From positions 1 to 12,630 of the forward strand of contig VBGE01000141.1 of NCBI GenBank assembly GCA_005880345.1: a stretch of DNA of 12,630 bases. Reading direction: 5' to 3'. This document shows, piece after piece, positions 6,672 through 12,630 of the stretch (positions within the stretch are counted from its first letter, which is position 1; each line of letters opens with the position of its first letter). Origin of the DNA: Chloroflexota bacterium. GTDB taxonomy: Bacteria; Chloroflexota; Dormibacteria; Dormibacterales; Dormibacteraceae. A program made the position numbers and the translations under genes. The notes below the pieces were generated by a model. That model saw only the letters and a program-made list of their open reading frames with translations. It searched no databases and was not told the DNA's origin.

Positions 6672-7150
6672 TCGTTCGGCTCGGCCGGATGCGGGTCGCT
6701 CAAACGGCGGTTTCTGCGGCCCCTGAAGAATCGTTCTTCGATGGGCTTGAGCGCGACGAGAACCACCACCACAAGGACCGCTGTGAAAACAGCGACGCTG
6801 TAATAGCCGAACCCCACTGCCATCCCGAGCGACGCGGTCACCCAGATGGAGGCCGCGGTGGTCAGCCCGCGGACCTCTTCGCCCTGCCGAAGAATGCTGC
6901 CCGCACCCAGGAAACCCACCCCGGTCACGATCTGCGCGGCGATGCGGGTCGGGTCGACCCTGGTCCCGAACTCAGGCAGCAAGCCGAGACCGGTGAACAA
7001 ACACGACCCGGCTCCGATCAGGGCCATCGTCCGGAGTCCCGCCGGGTGGCCGCGAAACTCACGCTCCGCGCCGAGGATGAGACCGATGGCGAGGGCGATC
7101 GCGACGCGAATGGCGAGGTCCGTCTCGCCCGAGAGATGCGTGTGGGTCAG
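6668..7150 (-). CDS. MgtC/SapB family membrane protein, CTG start
   Basis: 160 aa if started at CTG 7150. The first ATG (7027) would remove the conserved N-terminus, yet translation upstream of it reads DLAIRVAIALAIGLILGAER followed by EFRGHPAGLRT, which is the family's first helix plus the ER-x-G-PAGLRT signature. Between the upstream in-frame stop (7193-7195) and that ATG there is no ATG, GTG or TTG in frame. CTG 7150 overlaps the stop of the upstream nuclease gene (CTGA), just as the stop of this gene overlaps the degV start (ATGA). About four hydrophobic segments can be seen, including ALIGAGSCLFTGLGLL, QIVTGVGFLGAGSI and the region around YYSVAVFTAVLVVVVLVAL. The family takes part in magnesium homeostasis and survival under stress; the precise activity is unsettled. 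The C-terminal tail is basic and short. Confidence 0.85.
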   Translation of the reverse strand: MTHTHLSGETDLAIRVAIALAIGLILGAEREFRGHPAGLRTMALIGAGSCLFTGLGLLPEFGTRVDPTRIAAQIVTGVGFLGAGSILRQGEEVRGLTTAASIWVTASLGMAVGFGYYSVAVFTAVLVVVVLVALKPIEERFFRGRRNRRLSDPHPAEPNE

Positions 7151-7746
7151 CCTCGGCCGGGACGTCCTCCGGGCCGGTCCTGCGCGCCGGGTTCATCCTT
7201 GGCACCTGGCTCGTCGGGAAGCTCGGGGAGGTCCAGGCTGTTCACGAAATCGCGAAAGACGGCGAGCCGCTCCTCGTCGACCACAGTGGTCTCGGACTTG
7301 TCCTTGTCACCGTCCAGCTCGTCGGCTTCGGGGATGATGCCCGCGGAGTCCATCACCTCCGACGCGACGAAGATCGGGCACTCGACGCGCACGGCGAGCG
7401 CGATGGCGTCGGAAGGGCGCGCGTCGAAGTCGAGGTCGCGGCCGTTCTGCTTGACGTAAAGCCGCGCGTAGAAGACCTGGTCGGCCAGTCGCGTGACGAC
7501 GATCCGCTTGACGCTGACGCCCAGGTCGCCGAGCGCCGTCGCCATCAAGTCGTGGGTCAACGGGCGTCCCAGGCTGTTGCCTGAGATCTTGGTCGCGATG
7601 GCCTGTGCCTCGAAGGAACCGATCCAGATGGGAAGGTAGCGGTCGGCTTCCTTCTCCTTGAGGATGACCAGGTGCTGTGCTGTCGGCATGTGGATGCGGA
7701 TGCTGTCCACCGAGACTTCGATGAGGTTTTTCATCCTCGGCTCCAT
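7147..7746 (-). CDS. Bifunctional nuclease family (DUF151) protein
   Basis: 199 aa from ATG 7746, or 195 aa from ATG 7734, which gives the more usual MKNLIEVSV start and has GGAG upstream; the choice is open. Residues 5-130 carry the BFN domain: VILKEKEADRYLPIWIGSFEAQAIATKI, RPLTHDLMATALGDLGVSVKRIVVTRL, and DFDARPSDAIALAVRVECPIFVASEVM. BFN proteins from plants and some bacteria have been linked to DNA/RNA cleavage and stress response, but most bacterial members are untested. The C-terminus after about residue 170 is a Pro/Gly/Asp-rich, likely disordered tail, ending GGRPGRG. It is the first gene of the minus-strand operon and is transcribed divergently from polA, sharing the 87-bp region 7747-7833. 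Confidence 0.9.
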   Translation of the reverse strand: MEPRMKNLIEVSVDSIRIHMPTAQHLVILKEKEADRYLPIWIGSFEAQAIATKISGNSLGRPLTHDLMATALGDLGVSVKRIVVTRLADQVFYARLYVKQNGRDLDFDARPSDAIALAVRVECPIFVASEVMDSAGIIPEADELDGDKDKSETTVVDEERLAVFRDFVNSLDLPELPDEPGAKDEPGAQDRPGGRPGRG

Positions 7747-7815
7747 ATTACCCTTCGGTCCTCCAACTCCCTGCTATTTGAACGCGCAGACCCCCCTTCG
7801 GGTGACACTCCTGAG

Positions 7816-7835
7816 CGAACGTAAACTTCGAACGT
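7816..7835. promoter_or_regulatory. Direct repeat CGAACGT at the polA start
   Basis: CGAACGT occurs at 7816-7822 and 7829-7835, 13 bp apart, the second copy covering the first bases of the polA GTG codon. A CTTCG-N7-CGAAG inverted repeat overlaps it (7826-7842). The half-site is reminiscent of high-GC SOS boxes, but the matching GTTCG arm is absent, so LexA binding is not supported. Only the repeat itself is certain. Confidence 0.3.
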
Positions 7836-8910
7836 GGCGAAGGGTCGGCGCGGGCGGGTCATCCTGATCGACGCCCACAGCCTCATCTATCGGGCATTCT
7901 TCGCCCTGCCGCCGATGAGCACCGCCGACGGCCGGGTGACCAACGCCGTCTACGGCTTCACATCGATGCTGGCAATCGTCCTTGCATCACGTCCGGAGTA
8001 CGCGATCGCCGCGTTCGACCTTGGCAAACCCACATTCCGCTCCCAGGAGTACGAGGAGTACAAGGCCGGTCGCCGCGCCATGCCCGACGACCTGCGGCCA
8101 CAAATCGAGATGGTGCGAGACGTCCTCGGAGCTTTCTCGATTCCGATCCAGGGCGTCGAAGGGTTTGAGGCAGACGATGTGATCGGCACGCTGGCGCGAA
8201 TCGCGGATGAGCGCGGGCATTCGGTGACGATCGTCTCCGGCGACCTGGACTGCCTGCAGCTCGTGACCGAGTCCGTGGAGGCGTTGGTGCCTCGCCGCGG
8301 GATCACCGACACGTTCCTTTACGGCCCCGACCAGGTCCGGCAGCGTTACGGCTTCGAGCCGGTGCAGCTCATCGACTTCAAGGCGTTGCGTGGCGACACG
8401 TCGGACAACATCCCGGGCGTGCCGGGCGTGGGCGACAAGACGGCGGCGAAGCTGGTCCAGGACTACGTCACGGTCGAGGCGCTGCTGCAGCGTGTCGACG
8501 AGCTGCCCGAAGGTCGCTTGAAGACGTCGCTCAAGGCGAACGAGGACAAGGTGCGACTCGGCAAGCGAATGGTCACCATCGTGCGCGACGTGCCGGGCGT
8601 CGAGCTCGAGCTGGAGAAGGCGAGGTGGACTCGCTACGACTACGACCGCGCACGCCGCGTCTTCGACAACCTGGAGTTCCGCCAGCTGCTCAGCCGGTTT
8701 CCTCCGCCCGACCAGGTGCCGGTCCAGCCGAGCCTCACCTTCGAGCCTGCGCCGCAGCCGGCCGGGCTGCGCATCGTGAGCGACCCCGCGGAGGCGGCAA
8801 GCGCGATTGGACCTTCAGCACATTTCTCGCCGCGTACCTCCTCGGCGCGGGATCGCGCGACCCGCGGTTGGAAGACCTCGCGCGCGATTTCCTCGGGGTC
8901 GAGCTCATGA
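7834..8910 (+). CDS. polA: DNA polymerase I, 5' nuclease part (broken polA, N-terminal fragment)
   Basis: 358 codons from GTG 7834. Residues 1-300 are the complete 5'-3' exonuclease/flap nuclease: LIDAHSLIYRAFFALP with D13, AFDLGKPTFRSQEYEEYKAGR (D62), GFEADDVIG (E112, D114, D115), VSGDLDCLQLV (D137, D139), and the helix-hairpin-helix DTSDNIPGVPGVGDKTAAKL (D188, D191). This part removes RNA primers and flaps in repair and lagging-strand synthesis. Residues 301-322 (about LTFEPAPQPAGLRIVSDPAEAA) enter the 3'-5' exonuclease-like domain. From about residue 323 the frame is only a shadow of the next frame, and it runs to TGA at 8908-8910. That TGA overlaps an ATG of the polymerase frame. The true gene is either frameshifted and internally deleted, or split in two. 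Confidence 0.88.
   Translation: MAKGRRGRVILIDAHSLIYRAFFALPPMSTADGRVTNAVYGFTSMLAIVLASRPEYAIAAFDLGKPTFRSQEYEEYKAGRRAMPDDLRPQIEMVRDVLGAFSIPIQGVEGFEADDVIGTLARIADERGHSVTIVSGDLDCLQLVTESVEALVPRRGITDTFLYGPDQVRQRYGFEPVQLIDFKALRGDTSDNIPGVPGVGDKTAAKLVQDYVTVEALLQRVDELPEGRLKTSLKANEDKVRLGKRMVTIVRDVPGVELELEKARWTRYDYDRARRVFDNLEFRQLLSRFPPPDQVPVQPSLTFEPAPQPAGLRIVSDPAEAASAIGPSAHFSPRTSSARDRATRGWKTSRAISSGSSS
8797..8812 (+). other. Frame-change and deletion junction in polA
   Basis: Upstream, frame 1 encodes LRIVSDPAEAA. Downstream, the -1 frame encodes WTFSTFLAAYLLGAGSRD, the late part of the exonuclease-like domain. In family members such as Taq polymerase, roughly 70-100 residues separate these two blocks, and longer homologues have more. 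Here they touch. The frame relation requires a net loss of 3n+1 bases. No slippery heptamer is visible. Confidence 0.75.
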
Positions 8911-10301
8911 GCACCGAGCAGCTGCTCGGCACCGGCCGCGCCGCGCGCAAGCCCACGGCGGTCGAAGACAACGAGGCTGCGGAGTTTTCGGCGCGACGAG
9001 CCGAGGCGATCCTCAACCTGCGGCCGCGCCTGGAAGCCGAGATGAGCAACCTCGGCGTCGACTACCTCTTCCACGAGATCGAGCTGCCGCTGGCCGGGGT
9101 TCTCGCCGACATGGAATCCGAGGGCGTCGCGATCGACGTGCCCTATCTGAAGCAGATGCAGGAGGAGCTGGGTTCGCAGCTGGCGGCCATCGAGTCGGAG
9201 GTCGAGCAGGTCGCCGGCGAGAGGTTCAACCTGAATGCGCCGCAGCAGCTTGCGACCGTGCTTTTCGAAAAGCTGCGCCTGCCTGTGGGCAAGCGCACGA
9301 AGACCGGCTACTCGACGGACGCAGACACTCTCGAAGCGCTGCGCGACAAGCACCCGATCGTGCCTCTCATCCTCGACCACCGCCAGCTCTCGAAGCTGAA
9401 GTCGACTTACGTCGATGCGCTGCCGCAGCTGGTCGACCCGCTGAGCGGACGCGTGCACACGTCATTCGGCCAGGCGAGCACCGCGACCGGGCGCCTCGCG
9501 TCGTCGAATCCCAACCTGATGAACATCCCGATCCGGACCGAGCTCGGCCAGCGGATCCGCCGCGCGTTCAAGGCGGGCCGTCCCGACCACGTGATGGTCT
9601 CCGCGGACTACGCGCAGATCGAGCTGCGCATCGCCGCGCATCTCAGCGGCGACCCGATGCTGCTCGACGCGTTCAAGGCCGGCCAGGACATCCACACCGC
9701 CACCGCCGCCGCGGTGTTCAAGGTGCCGATCGAGGCTGTCGACCCCGGCCAGCGCCGCCTCGCCAAGATCGCGAACTTCGGGTCGATCTACGGCCAGGGC
9801 GAGTACGGCCTGTCGCAGCAGCTGGGTATCACCGGCGACGTGGCGCGCGAATTTCTCGGCCAGTACTGGTCCACCTACTCGAAGCTGCGCGAGTTTCTGG
9901 ACGACCTGCGCCGCCAGGCGCGGGAAGAGGGTTTCGTCGTCAGCGCCACAGGGCGGCGCCGCGCCATCCCCGACCTGCGCTCGCCGAACTTCCAGCTCCG
10001 CGGTGCCGCGGAGCGCATGGCGATCAACTTCCCGATGCAGTCGCTCGCGGCGGACATCATCAAGATCGCCATGGTGCGGCTGCAGCGCGAGATCGAGGCC
10101 GACCAGATCGAGGGCCGGATGCTGCTCCAGGTCCACGATGAGCTCCTCTTCGAGGTGCCCCGCTCCGAGCTCGACCAGTTCGCGGAGAAAGTGCCGCGCA
10201 TCATGACCGGCGCCTACGAGCTCGAGACGGGCATCGAGGTCGAGATGAAGGCCGGCCCGAACTGGGCCGACATGAAAAAGCTGGCTGTCGTCCGTGCATA
10301 G
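8805..10301 (+). CDS. polA: DNA polymerase I, polymerase part (broken polA, C-terminal fragment)
   Basis: 499 codons that look coding from about 8805 to TAG 10301; the frame is open further upstream only as a shadow. It begins with the end of the exonuclease-like domain (TFLAAYLLGAGSRDPRLEDLARDFLGVEL), then carries a full polymerase domain from about 9060. Thumb LNAPQQLATVLFEKLRLP and KLKSTYVDALPQLV precede TATGRLASSNPNLMNIPIRT. Motif A is DYAQIELRIAAHLSGD (metal Asp codon at 9606). The O-helix is RRLAKIANFGSIYG, with the Arg, Lys, Phe and Tyr of the family. Motif C is LLQVHDELLFEV (Asp codon at 10137). All catalytic residues are intact. An ATG at 8907 overlaps the stop of the upstream frame and has GGGG 8 nt before it, so separate translation of a 464-aa Klenow-like polymerase is conceivable. 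As one chain with the upstream part, it lacks most of the middle domain. Confidence 0.88.
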   Translation, partial: DWTFSTFLAAYLLGAGSRDPRLEDLARDFLGVELMSTEQLLGTGRAARKPTAVEDNEAAEFSARRAEAILNLRPRLEAEMSNLGVDYLFHEIELPLAGVLADMESEGVAIDVPYLKQMQEELGSQLAAIESEVEQVAGERFNLNAPQQLATVLFEKLRLPVGKRTKTGYSTDADTLEALRDKHPIVPLILDHRQLSKLKSTYVDALPQLVDPLSGRVHTSFGQASTATGRLASSNPNLMNIPIRTELGQRIRRAFKAGRPDHVMVSADYAQIELRIAAHLSGDPMLLDAFKAGQDIHTATAAAVFKVPIEAVDPGQRRLAKIANFGSIYGQGEYGLSQQLGITGDVAREFLGQYWSTYSKLREFLDDLRRQAREEGFVVSATGRRRAIPDLRSPNFQLRGAAERMAINFPMQSLAADIIKIAMVRLQREIEADQIEGRMLLQVHDELLFEVPRSELDQFAEKVPRIMTGAYELETGIEVEMKAGPNWADMKKLAVVRA

Positions 10302-10312
10302 ACCGCATTTCC

Positions 10313-10332
10313 CGGATAGTCCGGACTATCCG
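10313..10332. repeat. Palindrome copy 3 (CGGATAGTCC/GGACTATCCG)
   Basis: Perfect 20-bp palindrome, base-for-base the same as copy 2, starting 12 bp after the polA stop. It is followed by ATGTTTTG, so in plus-strand RNA an 8-bp stem with a CCGG loop plus a short U run could end polA transcription. Its centre (10322.5) is exactly 42 bp from copy 4. Confidence 0.9.
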
Positions 10333-10354
10333 ATGTTTTGCTCGACGAGAAGTT

Positions 10355-10374
10355 CCGTTAGTCCGGACTATCCG
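10355..10374. repeat. Palindrome copy 4 (CCGTTAGTCC/GGACTATCCG)
   Basis: Imperfect member of the family: the left arm matches copy 1 except for one base, and the right arm equals copies 2 and 3. It ends 4 nt before the TTG start of mutM and replaces any recognisable ribosome site there. A protein bound here, or an RNA hairpin, would be expected to affect mutM expression. Confidence 0.85.
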
Positions 10375-10378
10375 AACC

Positions 10379-11203
10379 TTGCCTGAATTACCGGAGGTCG
10401 AGACGATAGCCGCGGACCTGCGGCCGCAGCTGGTCGGCCGCACGATCACGCGCTGCGAGCTCAGCTTCCCGACGATCGTCCGGCATCCCGAGCCCGAAGA
10501 GTTCATCGACGCGGTCGTCGACCATCGCATCGAGTCGGTGGGACGTCGCGGCAAATACATCCTGATCGGGCTGGGCAATTCGCTTCTCCTGGTCGTGCAC
10601 CTCGGCATGACCGGGCAGCTGCGGATCGTCGACGAGGTGACTCCGCTCGAGAAGCACACTCACGCGGTGTTCTTCCTCGACGACGGCAGGCAGCTACGGT
10701 ATCGCGATCCGCGGCGTTTTGGACGGTTGCTGCTAGGCACCGAGCAGGCGTTGCTCTCATCGAAGAAGATGCCGCGACTTGGACCGGAGCCGATCGATCC
10801 CGATTTCGCCGCGGACGAGCTCTACCGCCGCCTGCGCAAGCGCAAGACATCGCTCAAGGCCCTGCTGCTGGACCAGACGGCGATCGCCGGCGTCGGCAAC
10901 ATCTACGCCGACGAGTCATTGCACAGGGCGCGCCTGCGCCCGGACCGGGTGGCCGGCAGCCTGAGCAAGAAGTCTGCGCAGCGCCTGCACGAATCGCTGC
11001 GCGAGTCGCTGCAGACGGCCATCGTCAATCGCGGCAGCTCGGTCGACACCTATCGCGACGCCTGGGGCGAGATGGGCGGCCAGCAGGAAAAGCTCCTCGT
11101 CTACGGGCGTGCGGGCGAGCCTTGCTTCACGTGCGGCCGCCCGCTCTCGGCGATCCGGATCGCGGGAAGAACCACCGTTTTCTGCCGCCGTTGCCAGCGC
11201 TGA
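10379..11203 (+). CDS. mutM: Formamidopyrimidine-DNA glycosylase (MutM/Fpg)
   Basis: 274 aa, normal length. Fpg removes oxidised purines such as 8-oxoguanine and nicks the strand through a Schiff base on the N-terminal proline. The protein begins MPELPEVETI, giving P2 and E3 after Met removal, which fixes the TTG at 10379 as start. K59 in GRRGKYI, LLVVHLGMTGQLRI, the H2TH region DQTAIAGVGNIYADESLHRARLRP, and a C-terminal zinc finger with C249, C252, C269 and C272 (C-X2-C-X16-C-X2-C) are all present. No Shine-Dalgarno is visible; palindrome copy 4 occupies the leader. It follows polA by 77 bp, a DNA-repair pairing, and its end overlaps the PAP2 gene. Confidence 0.95.
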   Translation: MPELPEVETIAADLRPQLVGRTITRCELSFPTIVRHPEPEEFIDAVVDHRIESVGRRGKYILIGLGNSLLLVVHLGMTGQLRIVDEVTPLEKHTHAVFFLDDGRQLRYRDPRRFGRLLLGTEQALLSSKKMPRLGPEPIDPDFAADELYRRLRKRKTSLKALLLDQTAIAGVGNIYADESLHRARLRPDRVAGSLSKKSAQRLHESLRESLQTAIVNRGSSVDTYRDAWGEMGGQQEKLLVYGRAGEPCFTCGRPLSAIRIAGRTTVFCRRCQR

Positions 11204-11850
11204 CCGCGCGTCTTGTCGCGATCGGCGTGCTGGTCGTCGTCTTCGTCGCGTTGACGATCGCGATCAGCGCCGGTCTCCTCACGCAGCTCGATCTGCAGGT
11301 CGCGCAGGCCATGCACTCGGTCTGGCAACCGGCGCTGCATCCTGTATTCCAGGCCGTCGCAGAGCTCGGTGGCATCGAGGTGACAACTGTTCTGATGCTG
11401 GCGCTCTCCGTTTACCTGTGGCGCTCGGGCTTCGGGTCTGACGCCCTGGTGTTCGTGGTGTTCGTCGCCGCCGTCGCTTTCGAGCTCTTCTATCGATACA
11501 ACCTGCACCACCTGGGTCCGCCCGCCTCCATTGCCCAGGGCGACGGTCCGAGTCTCAGCGAGCTCTTTCCCGCGGCCCGCGGCGGCAACAGCTTTCCCAG
11601 CGGCCATATGTTGCGCACCGTCGTCGCGTACGGACTTCTCGCCTTCGTCATCCGCCGGCTTTCGCCATCGCCCCGCATCCGCGCTCTTGCCGCCGCCGGA
11701 GCGATTGCGGTCATCGTGCTGATGGCATTCGACCGCCTGTACCTCGACGTGCACTGGGAGTCGGACGTGGTGGGCGGTCTCTTGCTCGGCGCCATCGCTT
11801 TGCTCGCGGGCACCGTGTGGCTCGACCGCCCCAAGAAGGCCGAGAATTAA
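11191..11850 (+). CDS. PAP2-family membrane phosphatase
   Basis: 219 aa from TTG 11191, overlapping the mutM end by 13 nt. CTG 11200 (CTGA overlap with the mutM stop) is an alternative. An ATG at 11122 lies deep inside mutM and would add a non-hydrophobic shadow peptide. Hydrophobic helices are seen at about 8-30, 63-77, 83-100, 143-155, 168-180 and 194-210. Motif 2 is FPSGHM (S137, H139). Motif 3 is DRLYLDVHWESD with R182, nucleophile-type H188 and D192, where the usual Ser of SR is Asp. Motif 1 (K-X6-RP) is poorly kept, as YRYNLHHLGPP. Members hydrolyse phosphatidate, undecaprenyl pyrophosphate or related lipid phosphates at the membrane; the substrate here is unknown, and the weak motif 1 leaves activity in question. 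Confidence 0.85.
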   Translation: MPALTARLVAIGVLVVVFVALTIAISAGLLTQLDLQVAQAMHSVWQPALHPVFQAVAELGGIEVTTVLMLALSVYLWRSGFGSDALVFVVFVAAVAFELFYRYNLHHLGPPASIAQGDGPSLSELFPAARGGNSFPSGHMLRTVVAYGLLAFVIRRLSPSPRIRALAAAGAIAVIVLMAFDRLYLDVHWESDVVGGLLLGAIALLAGTVWLDRPKKAEN

Positions 11851-11853
11851 CGC

Positions 11854-12186
11854 GTGGGGGACAAGGCTGTTTTGATCCTGGTGACGGCCGGCGCACGCGA
11901 CGACGCGGAGCGACTGGGCGAGGCGCTGGTCGTCGAGCGCCTTGCGGCGTGCTGCTCCGTCGTGCCGACCATCTCGTCCTTTTATTACTGGGACGACCAC
12001 CTGCAGCGGGCGCACGAGGCCCTGCTCCTGGTCAAGACGGTCGAATCGCGGGCCGCCGAGGTGCAGGAGTACGTCCGAGCTCACCACAGCTCCGAGCTCC
12101 CTGAGATCCTCCAGCTGCCGATCGAGGGAGGCTCTTCGCCCTACCTGAACTGGCTGGAGAGGCAAGTAACCCAACCGCGCCCGTAG
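11854..12186 (+). CDS. cutA: CutA1-type divalent-ion tolerance protein
   Basis: 110 aa from GTG 11854, 3 nt after the PAP2 stop. It covers the whole CutA fold: VLILVTAGARDDAERLGEALVVERLAACCSVVPTISSFYYWDDHLQRAHEALLLVKT, then SSELPEILQLPIEGGSSPYLNWLERQV. The patterns RLAAC---VP---S-Y-W and ELPEI--LPI--GS--YL-WL are diagnostic. CutA proteins form very stable trimers and were linked to copper tolerance in E. coli, but their molecular role is not settled. The ribosome site is weak, suggesting coupling to the PAP2 gene. Confidence 0.93.
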   Translation: MGDKAVLILVTAGARDDAERLGEALVVERLAACCSVVPTISSFYYWDDHLQRAHEALLLVKTVESRAAEVQEYVRAHHSSELPEILQLPIEGGSSPYLNWLERQVTQPRP

Positions 12187-12223
12187 CTGTTAACCAAGCA
12201 CTTAGACTGCGGGGAAAGGAAGG

Positions 12224-12630
12224 GTGGGGACGGCCACTTTAGTCACTGATCCGAGCGATCCGAGCGGCTCCAAACGCCGTCGTCGGCGCGCGCGCAGCAA
12301 GGCCCGCGAGACTCCCCACAACGGCGGCAACGCCGGCAACGGCGGCAACGGCTCTGAGAAGACGCTCGACGCCGCGACGGTGACCATCGTGGCCGAGATG
12401 GCTCCCGCCACACCCGAGATCGCGGCCGAGATCGCTAGCCCCGTCATTCAGGAAGAGGCGGATGAGTTCCGCGACCTTCTCGGCCAGGCGGTCGGCCTGC
12501 GCCTCGACGCGGTCTCCCGCGAGTTCGGCGGGCGCGACGAGATGCACGTGACCGCGCTTCGCAACGTCACCCTGGACATCGGCCCGTGCGAGTACGTGGC
12601 GATCGTGGGGCCGTCCGGCTGCGGCAAGAG
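12224..12630 (+). CDS. ABC transporter ATP-binding protein, 5' part, cut by window end
   Basis: 135 full codons from GTG 12224, preceded by GGGGAAAGGAAGG, a strong purine-rich ribosome site. The ATPase domain starts at about residue 92 (LRLDAVSREFGG, then VTALRNVTLDI) and reaches Walker A GPSGCGKS at 129-136 where the window stops. The GPSGCGKS form is frequent in importer ATPases of the nitrate/sulfonate/taurine type, which makes that subfamily a guess only. Unusual is a 90-residue N-terminal extension: a basic run SKRRRRRARSKAR (16-28), an Asn/Gly tract (33-43), and an Ala/Glu-rich acidic part. The residue before Glu in the normal GE pair ahead of Walker A is Cys (PCEYVAIVG). The rest of the transporter would lie downstream. 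Confidence 0.88.
   Translation, partial: MGTATLVTDPSDPSGSKRRRRRARSKARETPHNGGNAGNGGNGSEKTLDAATVTIVAEMAPATPEIAAEIASPVIQEEADEFRDLLGQAVGLRLDAVSREFGGRDEMHVTALRNVTLDIGPCEYVAIVGPSGCGK
12320..12352 (+). repeat. 9-bp tandem repeat coding an Asn-Gly tract
   Basis: About 3.7 units of AACGGCGGC (one unit AACGCCGGC) encode NGGNAGNGGNG in the N-terminal extension of the ABC ATPase. In-frame slippage could alter linker length without breaking the gene. Confidence 0.75.

Noticed and set aside
7816..7842. LexA/SOS box at the polA promoter
   Set aside because: CGAACGT repeats are direct, and the inverted GTTCG arm expected for the high-GC SOS box is missing.
8797..8910. Programmed -1 frameshift as the explanation of polA
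   Set aside because: No slippery heptamer or downstream pseudoknot is obvious, and a frameshift would not account for the missing part of the exonuclease-like domain.
8640..10136. Two minus-strand open frames opposite polA
   Set aside because: Antisense shadows of the polymerase domain; they show no family motif.
11101..12174. 357-codon minus-strand open frame opposite mutM end, PAP2 and cutA
   Set aside because: It spans three well-supported plus-strand genes and reads as low-complexity charged sequence.

Overview
High-GC bacterial chromosome segment with frequent GTG/TTG starts, and one gene whose only usable start appears to be CTG. The gene mix (DegV, bifunctional nuclease, MgtC, PolA, MutM, SCP2 domain, winged-helix MBL hydrolase, short secreted helical protein) suits a Chloroflexota/Dormibacterota-type or actinobacterial lineage. 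This is inferred from protein style only; there is no rRNA or other marker. No tRNA, rRNA, CRISPR array, insertion sequence or phage gene was seen.

Layout. 1-640: a small exported protein with a clear intrinsic terminator. 649-3180: an enoyl-CoA hydratase (-) diverging from an aldehyde dehydrogenase (+) across a 100-bp region rich in inverted repeats, then a 64-aa membrane protein. 3186-4400: a doublet of 20-bp palindromes, a DksA/TraR-type zinc-finger protein (-) and a lipoprotein (+). 4402-5812: an SCP2 protein (-) diverging from an MBL-fold hydrolase (+), with three AGTAC boxes at exact 10-bp steps between them. 5778-7746: a tight minus-strand operon, bifunctional nuclease -> mgtC -> degV, joined by 4-nt start/stop overlaps. 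7834-12186: a plus-strand run of polA (broken), a second palindrome doublet, mutM/fpg, a PAP2 phosphatase and cutA. 12224-end: an ABC transporter ATPase cut by the window edge.

Two things stand out. First, polA is in two frames. The 5' nuclease part and the polymerase part are each intact, but the core of the 3'-5' exonuclease-like domain is missing at about 8797-8812 and the frame changes there. The stop of the first part overlaps an in-frame ATG of the second (ATGA), so a truly split polymerase cannot be excluded, though a deletion or assembly fault is simpler. Second, palindromes with core TAGTCCGGACTA occur four times, always as pairs with centres exactly 42 bp apart (four helical turns). 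The 22-bp spacers have equal length but unrelated sequence. One pair lies between convergent genes; the other fills the polA-mutM gap and ends 4 nt before the mutM start.
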